Shown: positions 55,761 to 64,000 of the stretch, in pieces
Numbering within the stretch: the stretch's first letter is position 1
Layout of the letters: each line of letters opens with the position of its first letter
Assembly: GCA_002304505.1 (NCBI GenBank)
Contig: NCEH01000009.1
Span: 1-64,000 of the forward strand
DNA from: Rhizobiales bacterium 32-66-11
Lineage (GTDB): Bacteria; Pseudomonadota; Alphaproteobacteria; Rhizobiales; Xanthobacteraceae
DNA length: 64,000 bases
Reading direction: 5' to 3'
The notes under the pieces: generated by a model
Told to the model about the DNA's origin: nothing
The model's input: the letters and a program-made list of their open reading frames with translations, nothing else
Databases searched by the model: none
Made by a program: the position numbers and the translations under genes

Positions 55761-57086
55761 TCACAGAGTTGCTTCGGCGGCATCAAGGCGGCTGCGCGCC
55801 GTCTCGTCGAACTCGCCGGCGAGCTTGGCCACCACCACGGTCGCGACCGCATTGCCGATCACATTGCAGGTGGCGAGCGCGATGGAAAGGAAGCGATAGA
55901 CGCCGAAGATCAAGGCGAGCCCGTCCACCGGCAGGATCCCGGTCGCTGTCACGGTTGCCGCGAACACCACAAACGAGCCGCCGGAAACCGTCGCCGCGCC
56001 CTTGGAGGTCAGCAGCATGATGGCGAGAATGCCCAGCTCCTGCTCCCAGCTCAACGGCACATTGTAGGCATTGGCGAGAAATACGATGCCCATGGACATG
56101 AACAGCGACGTGCCGTCCAGGTTAAAGGCATAGCCGGTGGGCAAGACGAGGCCGACCGTCTGCTTGGAGGCGCCATAGAGCGGTAGCTTTTCCAGCAGGC
56201 GCGGCAGCACGCTTTCCGACGACGCGGTGCCGAGCATGATGATAATTTCATCGCGGATAAAGCGCAGCAGATGGAACAGATTGATGCGGAACAGCGCGCA
56301 CACCGCGCCGAACACGACGATGATGAAGCCGATGATCAGGGCGTAGAAGGCCGCCACGAAATAGGCGAGCGAGATCAGCACCGCCGTGCCGTTCGCGCCC
56401 ACCGCATAGGCCACCGCACCGAACGTGCCGATGGGGGCGAGCCGCATGATGATGTGGATGAACTCGAAGAAGGCGGTGGAGATGGTGTTCAGCCCGGCCT
56501 CGATGGGCGCCCGCTTCTCCGGCTTCAACGCCATCAGGCCGAAGCCGAAGATCAGCGCGATCACCAGCACCTGAAGCAGTTCGCCGCGGGCGAAGGCGCC
56601 GAAGAAATTGTCGGGAAAGATGTTCAGCAGGAAGGTGTTGAAGGTGGTATGCGAGCCTTCCGCCGCCTTTGCCGCCGCCGCCGCGCCCTTGGCCGCCGCG
56701 GCCGGCGCCGTGATGTGGCCGAGGTTTTTTCCAACGCCGGAAAGGTTGCCGAAGATCAGCCCGGCGGCCAGGGCGATGGTGGAGACGATCTCGAAATAGA
56801 TCATCGCCAGAAATCCCACCTTGCCGACCCGCTTGATGTCGCCGGCGGCGACGATGCCGACCACCACGGTGAGGAACACCAGCGGGGCGACGGCGGTCTT
56901 GATGAGGCGCAGGAAGATGTCGCCCAGAACCTTCAGCGAGGCGCCGAATTCCGGCCAGATGAGGCCGACCCCGATGCCAAGTACCATGGAGACGGCAACC
57001 TGGAAGCCGAGGTTGCCCCAGATCGATTTCTTCGTCTTCGCTGCGGTTCCCGGAGGTGGTGAAACCGTGCCGTCAGTGGTTGCCAT
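55761..57086 (-). CDS. dctA: C4-dicarboxylate transporter DctA
   Basis: A 441-residue DAACS-family symporter that takes up succinate, fumarate and malate with protons or sodium. Seen: IFLRLIKTAVAPLVFLTVVV in segment 2, the serine-rich hairpin loop TASSESVLPRLLEKLPLYG near residue 290, PTGYAFNLDGTSLFMSMG near 320, and MLLTSKGAATVSGGSFVV near 365. It lies between the lyase gene (51 bases upstream) and fumC (55 bases downstream). An alanine/lysine-rich insert at about residues 130-145 lies in the loop between segments 3 and 4. Confidence 0.93.
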   Translation of the reverse strand: MATTDGTVSPPPGTAAKTKKSIWGNLGFQVAVSMVLGIGVGLIWPEFGASLKVLGDIFLRLIKTAVAPLVFLTVVVGIVAAGDIKRVGKVGFLAMIYFEIVSTIALAAGLIFGNLSGVGKNLGHITAPAAAAKGAAAAAKAAEGSHTTFNTFLLNIFPDNFFGAFARGELLQVLVIALIFGFGLMALKPEKRAPIEAGLNTISTAFFEFIHIIMRLAPIGTFGAVAYAVGANGTAVLISLAYFVAAFYALIIGFIIVVFGAVCALFRINLFHLLRFIRDEIIIMLGTASSESVLPRLLEKLPLYGASKQTVGLVLPTGYAFNLDGTSLFMSMGIVFLANAYNVPLSWEQELGILAIMLLTSKGAATVSGGSFVVFAATVTATGILPVDGLALIFGVYRFLSIALATCNVIGNAVATVVVAKLAGEFDETARSRLDAAEATL

Positions 57087-57137
57087 CGTGGCCCGTGGCG
57101 TTCTTGCGATGCCTTGGCGAAATCTGCGCGCATCGCC

Positions 57138-58511
57138 TCAGGCGGCGTCGCGCTTCGCGGGTGCGGGGGCGGGGCCGGCGAGAACCCGGTCCACCATGGC
57201 GCCGGACAGGCCGAGATAATTGGTCGGGTCGCAATGCACCCGGATCGCATCCACGCCGCCCAGCGCCTCGACGATCTCGGGCACCTGCGCCAGCAGATCG
57301 GCGAGGTCCTGTCCCCCCTCGATGGCTTTTCGGCACGCGTCATAGACCACGTCGTGGGCGTGCTGGCGGCCGAGCTTGGGCGCCGCCGCCATCATCACCG
57401 CCTCGGCGACGATGAGGCCGTGGGTCAGGCCGAGATTGTGCCGCATGCGGTCTTCATGCACCACGAGGCCGGCGAGCATGAATTTCGCGTTCGACAAAGC
57501 GGAAGCGGTCAGCAGGAAGCTTTCCGGCAGCGACACCCATTCCAGGTGCCAGGGGCCGGTGGCGCGCTCGAAATCGTGGATCATGCCGTCGAGCATGGTC
57601 GCCACGTGCTGGCGCACCGCCTTGGCGGCGGCAAGCATCAGCTCGCTGGAGATGGGATTGCGCTTCTGCGGCATGGTGGAGGAAGCGCCACGTCCCGGCA
57701 CGAAGGGTTCGGAAACCTCGCCGAACTCGGTCGCCGCCATGAGCATGACGTCGGTGGCGATCTTGCCCAGCGTACCGGTGATGAGGCCGAGCAGGCTCAC
57801 CGCCTCGGCGATGCCGTCGCGTGCCACGTGCCAGGTGATGGCGGGCTGGGCGAGGCCCAGTTCCTCGCAATACAGGCGCTGCATTTCAAGCCCACCCTCG
57901 CCGATCGAGGCCAGGGTCCCGGCGGCGCCGGAGAATTCGCCGAGCAGGATGCGGGGGCGCGCCTGGGCGACGCGCTCGATGTGCCGGTCGATCGAGGAAA
58001 GCCACACCGCCGCCTTGTAGCCGAACGTCACCGGCAGGGCCTGCTGGAGATGGGTGCGGCCGGCCATAGGCGTGTCGCGGTATTTCTTCGCCATGTCGGC
58101 CAGGATCTCGCGGACCGCCTTCAGGTCGCGGTCGACGATGTCGAGTGCGGCGCGGATTTGCAGGACATTGGCGGTGTCCATGATGTCCTGGGTGGTGGCG
58201 CCCCAATGGACGAACCCGCCCGCCGAGCCCGACGCCGCCGCGAGCTGGTGCACCAGCGGCAGGATGGGATAGCCGACGATCTCGGTCTCTTCCCGCAGCT
58301 TCTCGAAGTCGATCTGAATGGTCCGGCAGGCGATGTCGATGGCCTGGGCGGCGTCCTTGGGGATGGTGCCGGTGCGCGCCTGGGCGCGGGCGAGCGCGGC
58401 TTCCGCCTCCAGATAGCGGCCCACCAGGGCTTCGTCGGTAAAGACCGCCCGCATTTCGGCCGTGCCGAACATGTCGCGGAACAAGGCGGAATCGAAGACC
58501 GTGCTGGCCAA
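57138..58511 (-). CDS. Fumarase/aspartase-superfamily lyase (3-carboxymuconate cycloisomerase-like)
   Basis: A 457-residue enzyme of the superfamily that eliminates fumarate or forms a lactone. Seen: TVFDSALFRDMFGTAEM at the start, FVHWGATTQDIMDTANVLQI, AGRTHLQQALPVTFGYK, and the signature SSTMPQKRNPISSELM near residue 280. Start TTG 58511 is preferred because GGAGG lies seven bases upstream; ATG 58544 falls inside the operator-like repeat. It heads the lyase-dctA-fumC operon, opposite a GntR gene. With DctA and FumC next to it, release of fumarate from a succinyl adduct is a good inference; cycloisomerase or adenylosuccinate lyase activity is less likely given the context. Confidence 0.83.
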   Translation of the reverse strand: MASTVFDSALFRDMFGTAEMRAVFTDEALVGRYLEAEAALARAQARTGTIPKDAAQAIDIACRTIQIDFEKLREETEIVGYPILPLVHQLAAASGSAGGFVHWGATTQDIMDTANVLQIRAALDIVDRDLKAVREILADMAKKYRDTPMAGRTHLQQALPVTFGYKAAVWLSSIDRHIERVAQARPRILLGEFSGAAGTLASIGEGGLEMQRLYCEELGLAQPAITWHVARDGIAEAVSLLGLITGTLGKIATDVMLMAATEFGEVSEPFVPGRGASSTMPQKRNPISSELMLAAAKAVRQHVATMLDGMIHDFERATGPWHLEWVSLPESFLLTASALSNAKFMLAGLVVHEDRMRHNLGLTHGLIVAEAVMMAAAPKLGRQHAHDVVYDACRKAIEGGQDLADLLAQVPEIVEALGGVDAIRVHCDPTNYLGLSGAMVDRVLAGPAPAPAKRDAA

Positions 58512-58530
58512 GGGGCATCCTCCGAAGGAC

Positions 58531-58564
58531 TTATGTTCGTACATAATTTATTGTACCAACATAA
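58531..58564. promoter_or_regulatory. Inverted repeat, candidate GntR operator
   Basis: TTATGTT (58531-58537) and AACATAA (58558-58564) form the ends of an interrupted inverted repeat; inside are TACATAA and TTGTACC copies. It lies between the divergent lyase operon and GntR gene, 20 bases before the lyase start, and is far more AT-rich than its surroundings. Confidence 0.6.
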
Positions 58565-58648
58565 AAGCGGTGTCAATCGTCTGGCTTGACGAAGGCGGCG
58601 CCGGTCGGGCTTTCATGAGGTCCCGGAGCAATAAGGAGATTTTCCACC

Positions 58649-59392
58649 TTGGAGACGCGATACGCCTACGTCGCCCGTGCGCTTGCGGAAGCGATATCCA
58701 GCGGTCGCCATCCCGTGGGGTCCTTCCTGCCGAACGAATTCGAACTTGCGGACCAATTCTCGGTCAGCCGCTCCACCGTGCGCGCCGCCATGCGTGAACT
58801 GGAGGCCTCCGGTCTCGTCAGCCGCCGCAAGAGCGCCGGCACGCGCGTTGAGGCGGCGGTTCCGGTCAGCCGCAGCGGCGGCTTCGTGCAAGCCCTGGCG
58901 ACGGTCGAGGCGGTGCAGCAATTCGGCGTGGAGACGGAGCGTCACACCCAGGACGTGGCGGATGTGGTGGCGGACGCGGAACTGGCCCAGAAGCTCGGCT
59001 GCAAGCCGGGCCAGCGCTGGCTGCGCATCTCCAGCCTGCGCATCATGCCGGGGGAAGTGTTGCCGATCTGCTGGACCGACGTCTATATCGACGGCGCCTT
59101 TTCGGCTGAGGTCCGGGCCAAGATGGCGGGTCACTCAGGCATCTACAGCACGCTGGTGGAAGAGATTTCCGGCCGGCGGATCCGCGAGATCCGGCAGGAC
59201 ATCAAGGCCCGGGGCATTCCCGAGCCGGTCGCCGGTCCCCTGAAGGCGCAGGCCGGCGCCCCTGCGCTCGAAATCCGCAGGCAATATATCCTGAGCCCGC
59301 AGGATATGGTGGAAATCTCGATCAGCGTTCATCCCGCCGACCGCTACAGCTATTCCACCCGCCTTACGCGGCAGGAGGCGGGGCCGGCCTGA
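58649..59392 (+). CDS. GntR family transcriptional regulator (HutC subfamily)
   Basis: A 247-residue regulator. Seen: the GntR winged helix (residues 5-72; PNEFELADQFSVSRSTVRAA then RELEASGLVSRRKSAGTRV) and a UTRA effector domain (about 90-240) with GQRWLRISSLRIM and WTDVYIDGAFS. It starts with TTG at 58649, preceded by AAGGAG. It is divergent to the lyase-dctA-fumC operon and an operator-like inverted repeat lies between them, so it most likely represses that operon until an intermediate binds. Confidence 0.87.
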   Translation: METRYAYVARALAEAISSGRHPVGSFLPNEFELADQFSVSRSTVRAAMRELEASGLVSRRKSAGTRVEAAVPVSRSGGFVQALATVEAVQQFGVETERHTQDVADVVADAELAQKLGCKPGQRWLRISSLRIMPGEVLPICWTDVYIDGAFSAEVRAKMAGHSGIYSTLVEEISGRRIREIRQDIKARGIPEPVAGPLKAQAGAPALEIRRQYILSPQDMVEISISVHPADRYSYSTRLTRQEAGPA

Positions 59393-59468
59393 CGGCTTTG
59401 TGTTGGGGGCGTCGCACGAAGCGGTCTACAAGTCCGCACATCAGTCCCCACACGATCAGGCATCCGCC

Positions 59469-59975
59469 ATGACAGCACTTTCCATGTACCAGGCTTCGGT
59501 TCCGGTGTTCCTGCGCGGGCTCAATGCCCTGCTGGCCGAGCTGGAGAAGGGCGCCGCCTTCGCCGAAGAGCGCGGTTTCAAGCCCGACGCCCTGGCAGGC
59601 ACCCGCCTCTATCCCGACATGCTCACCCTCGCCGGTCAGGTCCAGCGCGCGAGCGATACCTCGAAAGCCTCCGGCGAGCGGCTGTCCGGCACGCCCGCGC
59701 CGAAGTTCGACGACACGGAGACCACCATTCCGGAATTGCTGGAGCGCACCCGCAACACCATCGCCTATCTGGAAAGCCTCGATCCGGCCGCGTTCGCCGG
59801 CAGCGAGGCGAAGCCGATCACGGTGCGCACCACCACCTTTGCCGGCGGCGACCGCTATCTGCTGGATTTTGCCCTGCCGAACTTCTTCTTCCACCTCGCC
59901 ACCGCCCATGCCCTGCTGCGGCATACCGGCGTGGCTGTGGGTAAGCTGGACTATCTCGGCCCCATTCCCGCCTGA
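59469..59975 (+). CDS. DUF1993 domain-containing protein
   Basis: A 168-residue protein matching the DUF1993 family, a DinB-like helical bundle. Seen: MTALSMYQASVPVFLRGLNA at the start, GTRLYPDMLTLAGQVQRASD near residue 46, and FALPNFFFHLATAHALLRH near 133, with a histidine near the end as in other family members. Function is not established. It follows the GntR gene by 76 bases. Confidence 0.85.
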   Translation: MTALSMYQASVPVFLRGLNALLAELEKGAAFAEERGFKPDALAGTRLYPDMLTLAGQVQRASDTSKASGERLSGTPAPKFDDTETTIPELLERTRNTIAYLESLDPAAFAGSEAKPITVRTTTFAGGDRYLLDFALPNFFFHLATAHALLRHTGVAVGKLDYLGPIPA

Positions 59976-60008
59976 GACGTCAAAATCTGAGCGTCGCCTT
60001 GGCGGCGC

Positions 60009-61742
60009 TCAGAGCCTGTAGGCGGTCCGCAATCCGCCCCAATGGCGTCCCGCCACATGGATCGGCACATCCACTTCCCGCATCACCACCACCGCGTGGC
60101 CGAGGTCGCGGGCATACACCTGGATCAGTTGCGGGTCGGTGTTGCGGGCCGCGAGCAGGCCCGCGCGATCGTCGAAGATGCGGCGGTTTCGGGCGTGCGC
60201 CATGTTCCAGACCCGGTCACCGCGCCGCTGCGGCTGGGCATATTGGGCATTGTGCACCGGCAGATAGCCGTTGATATCCACCGCCGCCGCGAACGAGAGG
60301 CTTGCGTCCTCCTTGAGGATCGGTTCCTGGATCGCCGGCAGGATCTGGTCGAGCACCCGTAGGGCGCGCACCTCGTATTGCACGGGATCGCTGCCTTCAA
60401 TTGGGCGGTAATCGGTGTCGAACAGCGCGTCCAGCGTCAACCGGCCCGTCTTCACGCTCTCTTCCAGCGCGGCCGAGATTGCCGCCGCGCCGCGCTGGGC
60501 GCGGGCGATGATGGTTTCATAGGATTTCGCCACCAGGGCCAGCTGGGCCGTGACGGCGGGCGCGCCGACCTCATCGAACGCCAGATGGCAGCCGAGTGGG
60601 CTGAGGCCCGCCACACGGCAGGCGAGGGGCGAGAGCCCGGTCAGTTCCAGCGTACACGCCTGCCCCGGACGCAAGGTGCCGTCCTGCAACGCCACCAGGG
60701 CTCCGCCGAGGGAGAGGTCCACGGTCTTCATGCGCAAATTCGTGGCGCCGGCGATGATGCGGCCGGGGATCTCCACCGGCCAGCGCGGATGCCGGCGGCG
60801 GTTGCCCATGGGAGTCTGGCGCAGCACCGTGAGGAGGTGGCGCGCCATGTCCTCGGCGCCATGGCCCATGGCGTCGCTCGCGGCCTCGATGGTCGCGCCG
60901 ATGGCAGCGGCTTCGGTTGTGGCGGCGCGGATGGAGCGGGCGCCCGCATCGACGTCGTCGGCGAAGCTGCGCGCCAGGGCGGCGGCGCGGCCGATATCGG
61001 CGATGCTGTCGGCCTGTCCCGCGACCGCGTCGGCGACCGCCGAGGCGACGGGGCGGATTTCTCCCACCGCTTCAATAACTTGGCTCACTGCGCCCGTGCT
61101 GGTTTCAGCGGCCCGCATGAGGCGGTCGATCTTGGCGCCGATCTCGCCGGTGGCGCGGTGGGTGGCGGAGGCGAGGCCCTTGACCTCGCTCGCCACCACG
61201 GCGAAGCCGGCGCCTGCCGCTCCGGCCCGGGCGGCCTCGATGGAGGCGTTGAGGGCGAGCAGGTTGGTTTGCCCGGCGATGTCGGCGATCAGCGACACCA
61301 CGGCCTTGATCTCGCCGATGGCGGAGCGCAATTCGACAATCGCGCCAGAGGCTTGGGATGCCGCCTCGCCGGCGCGGGTGGCGAGTGTGTCCGAGGTGTG
61401 CGCCTGCCGGCCGATCTCGTCATTGGTTGCGGCGAGGGCGGTCAGGGCGCCGGTGAGCTCCGCCGCGCTGGTCCTGGCCTGTTCGGTCTTTCCGGCGAGA
61501 CGGTCGCTGTCGTGGCGGATGGCCTCGGTGCCGCGCACGCCGTCGGCACAGGCGCCGGCCATCTGCGCGGCGGTCTCGGCAAGGCGCGTGCGGGCGCGAT
61601 GAATATCAGCCTCGACCAAGCAGATGAGCGGATCGGAGGTCACGGGCGCAGGGGCGGTTTCAGGGGGAGGGGGCGCGATGTCGAGCGGGCGGACGGGTGC
61701 GTCCGCGTCCGGTGAAAGCTTGCGGAGCAAGGCCCCAAACAT
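60009..61742 (-). CDS. Soluble methyl-accepting chemotaxis protein with PilZ domain
   Basis: A 577-residue chemoreceptor with no membrane segment. Seen in order: a Pro-rich N-terminus (15-40), a methyl-accepting signalling domain (about 80-290) with [20 protein letters not shown] and [15 protein letters not shown], a PilZ domain (about 320-405) with the c-di-GMP motif RRRHPRWPV ... DLSLGG, and a C-terminal sensor-like domain (about 415-577; [26 protein letters not shown]-type [15 protein letters not shown]) found in other alphaproteobacterial receptors. Known for the domains: PilZ binds c-di-GMP. A receptor that reads this second messenger directly is inferred. ATG 61742 is preferred; the upstream ATG adds 18 residues. 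Confidence 0.87.
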   Translation of the reverse strand: MFGALLRKLSPDADAPVRPLDIAPPPPETAPAPVTSDPLICLVEADIHRARTRLAETAAQMAGACADGVRGTEAIRHDSDRLAGKTEQARTSAAELTGALTALAATNDEIGRQAHTSDTLATRAGEAASQASGAIVELRSAIGEIKAVVSLIADIAGQTNLLALNASIEAARAGAAGAGFAVVASEVKGLASATHRATGEIGAKIDRLMRAAETSTGAVSQVIEAVGEIRPVASAVADAVAGQADSIADIGRAAALARSFADDVDAGARSIRAATTEAAAIGATIEAASDAMGHGAEDMARHLLTVLRQTPMGNRRRHPRWPVEIPGRIIAGATNLRMKTVDLSLGGALVALQDGTLRPGQACTLELTGLSPLACRVAGLSPLGCHLAFDEVGAPAVTAQLALVAKSYETIIARAQRGAAAISAALEESVKTGRLTLDALFDTDYRPIEGSDPVQYEVRALRVLDQILPAIQEPILKEDASLSFAAAVDINGYLPVHNAQYAQPQRRGDRVWNMAHARNRRIFDDRAGLLAARNTDPQLIQVYARDLGHAVVVMREVDVPIHVAGRHWGGLRTAYRL

Positions 61743-61943
61743 CGCATGCCCCTTCTGCGCCAGGAAACGCCGGGACCAGGGAGCGGGCTGGCTCACGGGA
61801 TCGCCGACGATGATCGCCCGGATTGTTCAGGGGTGGGCTTGCGTGGACATTGCACGGCGCCATTCGGCGCCAAAGATTTAGTTAAGCCATTGCCTGTGTT
61901 TGCTTTTAGGCGAACCGCGCGGTTCGCGTTTTCGCGAAGCGGC

Positions 61944-62810
61944 CTAGCCGAAGCGGCCGGTGATGTAGCGCCGGGTGCGCTCGTCCTCCGGGTTTGTGAA
62001 GATCTGTTGCGCCGGACCAAATTCGATGATCTCGCCGAGATACATGAAGGCCACGTATTCGGACACGCGCGCCGCCTGCTGCATGTTGTGGGTGACGATG
62101 ACGATCGTATAATCAGTCTTCAATTCGTCGATGGTCTCCTCGATCTTCGCCGTTGTCAGCGGATCGAGCGCGGAACAGGGTTCATCCAGAAGGATTACCT
62201 CCGGTTTTACCGCGATGGTCCGCGCGATGCACAGGCGTTGTTGTTGGCCGCCGGAAAGGCTGAGCCCGCTTTGAGGGAGGATGTCCTTGACCTCTTCCCA
62301 CAAAGCGGCCCGCCGCAAAGCGTCCTCGACCCGGCCATCTAATTGAGATGGCGAGAGTTCTTCGTTCAGCCGCATGCCCAGGGCGACATTGTCATAGATC
62401 GACATGGGAAACGGGGTCGGCTTCTGGAACACCATGCCGATCTTTGCCCGCAACGCAATGGGATCGACCGCATGGGACAAGATATCCTCGCCGTCCATGA
62501 AGACGGAGCCGGTGACATGCTGGTCATGATATAAATCATACATGCGATTAAGGACGCGCAGCAGCGTGGATTTTCCACAACCCGACGGGCCGATGAAGGC
62601 CGTGCCCTTGTGCTTATATATGGGAATGCTGATGTCCTTCAACGCCAACTCCTTCCCATAATGGAAGTTGACATGGCTGATCTGAAGCTTTGACTCCAAT
62701 TCGGCGCTCGGTTCGGGCGCCGGAGGCATCGACTTCACTATGGCATCGAGCGAGGACAGGGGTCCGGGGACCGCTGTCGGGAAAACCGGGGGACGGGCGT
62801 GTGAAGACAT
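61944..62810 (-). CDS. pstB: Phosphate ABC transporter ATP-binding protein PstB
   Basis: A 288-residue ATPase of the high-affinity phosphate importer. Seen: an N-terminal extension (1-40), [20 protein letters not shown], Walker [38 protein letters not shown] typical of PstB, signature [13 protein letters not shown], Walker [14 protein letters not shown] and [18 protein letters not shown]. The partner genes pstS, pstC, pstA and phoU are not beside it; downstream comes the chemoreceptor and upstream the glycerol kinase locus. This may be an orphan or second copy. Confidence 0.92.
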   Translation of the reverse strand: MSSHARPPVFPTAVPGPLSSLDAIVKSMPPAPEPSAELESKLQISHVNFHYGKELALKDISIPIYKHKGTAFIGPSGCGKSTLLRVLNRMYDLYHDQHVTGSVFMDGEDILSHAVDPIALRAKIGMVFQKPTPFPMSIYDNVALGMRLNEELSPSQLDGRVEDALRRAALWEEVKDILPQSGLSLSGGQQQRLCIARTIAVKPEVILLDEPCSALDPLTTAKIEETIDELKTDYTIVIVTHNMQQAARVSEYVAFMYLGEIIEFGPAQQIFTNPEDERTRRYITGRFG

Positions 62811-62882
62811 GATTTCAATACCATCACGGGTTCTGGCGCAAAGAATACCCCGCGCTCCGCCCCGATGTCTTTGCGCCATGTC

Positions 62883-62910
62883 ACGTCATAAAAATGCAAC
62901 ATAATGACGT
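62883..62910. promoter_or_regulatory. Inverted repeat upstream of pstB
   Basis: ACGTCAT (62883-62889) and ATGACGT (62904-62910) are perfect inverted copies with a 14-base AT-rich spacer, about 73 bases before the pstB start. Contains TGTCAC/GTCAT elements loosely like PhoB half-sites but no clean Pho box. Possible operator. Confidence 0.35.
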
Positions 62911-62944
62911 TGCTTCACCGCTTCTCACTTGAATTTCCGACGCA

Positions 62945-63028
62945 TTAAGCCTCTTCAACGTGCGATTTCGCCCAATATTCGGCGCACAAGATTTCGGCAA
63001 GCCGAAGTTTACGGAAATCCGCGGTCAT
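62945..63028 (-). CDS. Possible 27-residue peptide overlapping the glpK stop
   Basis: ATG 63028 overlaps the glpK stop codon (ATGA) and opens 27 codons beginning [20 protein letters not shown]. The coupling position is typical of real downstream genes, but the sequence matches nothing I recognise and no ribosome binding site is clear. It could be a 5' remnant of a lost gene or chance. Confidence 0.25.
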   Translation of the reverse strand: MTADFRKLRLAEILCAEYWAKSHVEEA

Positions 63029-64000
63029 GTTGCCGATTTCGGCGCGAGGCACGCGATCGCCGCGTCCCAGGCCGCGAGGCGGGCGCCGCGGGCCGCTTCG
63101 CTCATCTGCGGGGTAAAGCGCCGGTCCAGCCGCCAGCGCGCGGCGAACGCCTCCGGGGCGGGGAAGAGGCCGCAGCCGAGGCCGGCGAGATAGGCCGCGC
63201 CCAGCGCCGTGGTCTCCTGCACCACCGGCCGGTCCACCGGCGCGCCCAGCAGATCGGCGAGCCGCTGCATGGTGTAGTCCGAGGCGCTCATGCCGCCGTC
63301 CACCCGCAACACGGTCGCCTCGCCTTGCCCGGTCCAGTCGGCGCGCATGGCGGTGAGGAGGTCCACGGTCTGGAAGCACACGCTCTCCAGCGCCGCGCGG
63401 GCGAGTTCCTTCGGGCCCGTGGCGCGGGTGAGGCCGAACAAAGCGCCGCGCACGTCGGGCCGCCAATGGGGCGCGCCGAGGCCGACGAAGGCCGGCACCA
63501 GGATCACGTCCTGCTCGGGATCGGCGGCGGCGGCGAGCGCACCGCTCTCGCGCGCATCCGCGATCACGCCGAGTCCGTCGCGCAGCCATTGCACGGCCGC
63601 CCCGGCGACGAAGATCGCGCCCTCCAGCGCATAGGTGCGGTGCCCGTCCAATTGATAGGCGATGGTGGTGAGCAGGCGGTTGCGCGAGGCGACCGGCGTG
63701 TCCCCGGTATTGAGCAGGGCAAAGCAGCCGGTGCCATAGGTGGATTTCACCATGCCCGGCGAAAAGCACGCCTGCCCCACCATGGCCGCCTGCTGGTCTC
63801 CCGCCACGCCGCAGATGGGGATGGCGCCGCCGAACACAGCGGGGTCCGTGGTGCCGAACAGGCCGGAACTGTCGCGCACTTGAGGGAGCAAAGCGGCGGG
63901 CACGCCGAACAGGGCGAGGAGGTCTTCGTCCCAGGCGCCGGTATGGATATCGAACAAAAGGGTGCGGGCGGCATTTGTGGCGTCGGTGGCATGCACGCGG
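63025..64000 (-). CDS. glpK: Glycerol kinase, C-terminal part (cut by window edge)
   Basis: The last 325 or so residues of a FGGY-family kinase that phosphorylates glycerol to sn-glycerol 3-phosphate. Seen: [20 protein letters not shown] (the glycerol kinase motif with the substrate-binding region), [34 protein letters not shown], the FGGY signature area [16 protein letters not shown], and [20 protein letters not shown]. The context [13 protein letters not shown] and GTGCF are more like glycerol kinase than xylulo- or gluconokinase. The N-terminus lies beyond 64000. Confidence 0.92.
   Translation of the reverse strand, partial: RVHATDATNAARTLLFDIHTGAWDEDLLALFGVPAALLPQVRDSSGLFGTTDPAVFGGAIPICGVAGDQQAAMVGQACFSPGMVKSTYGTGCFALLNTGDTPVASRNRLLTTIAYQLDGHRTYALEGAIFVAGAAVQWLRDGLGVIADARESGALAAAADPEQDVILVPAFVGLGAPHWRPDVRGALFGLTRATGPKELARAALESVCFQTVDLLTAMRADWTGQGEATVLRVDGGMSASDYTMQRLADLLGAPVDRPVVQETTALGAAYLAGLGCGLFPAPEAFAARWRLDRRFTPQMSEAARGARLAAWDAAIACLAPKSAT

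Noticed and set aside
62880..62912. Pho box upstream of pstB
   Set aside because: The TGTCA-like elements do not form 11-base direct repeats; only an inverted repeat is supported.

Overview
The window looks like the chromosome of a GC-rich alphaproteobacterium of the order Hyphomicrobiales, most likely near Xanthobacteraceae (Xanthobacter, Azorhizobium, Starkeya). The evidence is the gene order fabD-fabG-acpP next to rpsF-rpsR-DUF2232-rplI-dnaB-alr-radA-cvpA-purF, an ALEURONIC-type precursor route starting from a glycine-dependent 5-aminolevulinate synthase (hemA) with a FixK/FNR-type box, a eukaryote-like ornithine decarboxylase, and a small dimeric-type chlorite dismutase. Assignment to a family is inference. 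No rRNA, tRNA, CRISPR array, insertion sequence or prophage was seen.

Layout. 1-13088 is core: fatty-acid synthesis (acpP', fabG, fabD, minus strand), the S6/S18/L9 ribosomal locus, a cyclopropane fatty acid synthase, replicative helicase, alanine racemase, RadA, CvpA and PurF. The S6 and S18 genes both carry losses (S6 lacks its first strand, S18 lacks its C-terminus and stop), which is surprising for such genes. 13277-16234 has an SDR, chlorite dismutase and leucyl aminopeptidase. 16265-22485 is an imino/amino-acid block: FAD amine oxidase, ornithine-cyclodeaminase-family reductase and trifunctional PutA, whose promoter carries two GTTGCA half-sites. 22732-37630 is mostly housekeeping: phosphomannomutase, a phytase-like esterase, an MFS/LysR pair, ornithine decarboxylase plus GNAT, hemA, glnD and a class A penicillin-binding protein.

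37654-48411 is the most distinctive region: a LacI-family regulator, an enoyl-CoA hydratase, a class III CoA-transferase, a complete CUT1-type ABC importer, a MaoC hydratase, two SDRs and a DHDPS-family aldolase. Two near-identical LacI-type palindromes (38486 and 39705), the second on top of a good sigma70-type promoter, tie both transcription units to the regulator. The gene set suggests import of a sugar-like or polyol-like compound followed by CoA activation, dehydration, oxidation and retro-aldol cleavage; the substrate is unknown.

48809-59392 is a second accessory region: an MFS exporter joined in frame to a LysR regulator, a scar made of remnants of a serine-glyoxylate aminotransferase and of an FAD/Fe-S dehydrogenase, a mandelate racemase with all catalytic residues followed by a nitrilase, and a GntR-controlled operon of a fumarase/aspartase-superfamily lyase, DctA and FumC. 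59469-64000 has a DUF1993 protein, a soluble chemoreceptor with a PilZ domain, a lone PstB and the 3' part of glpK.
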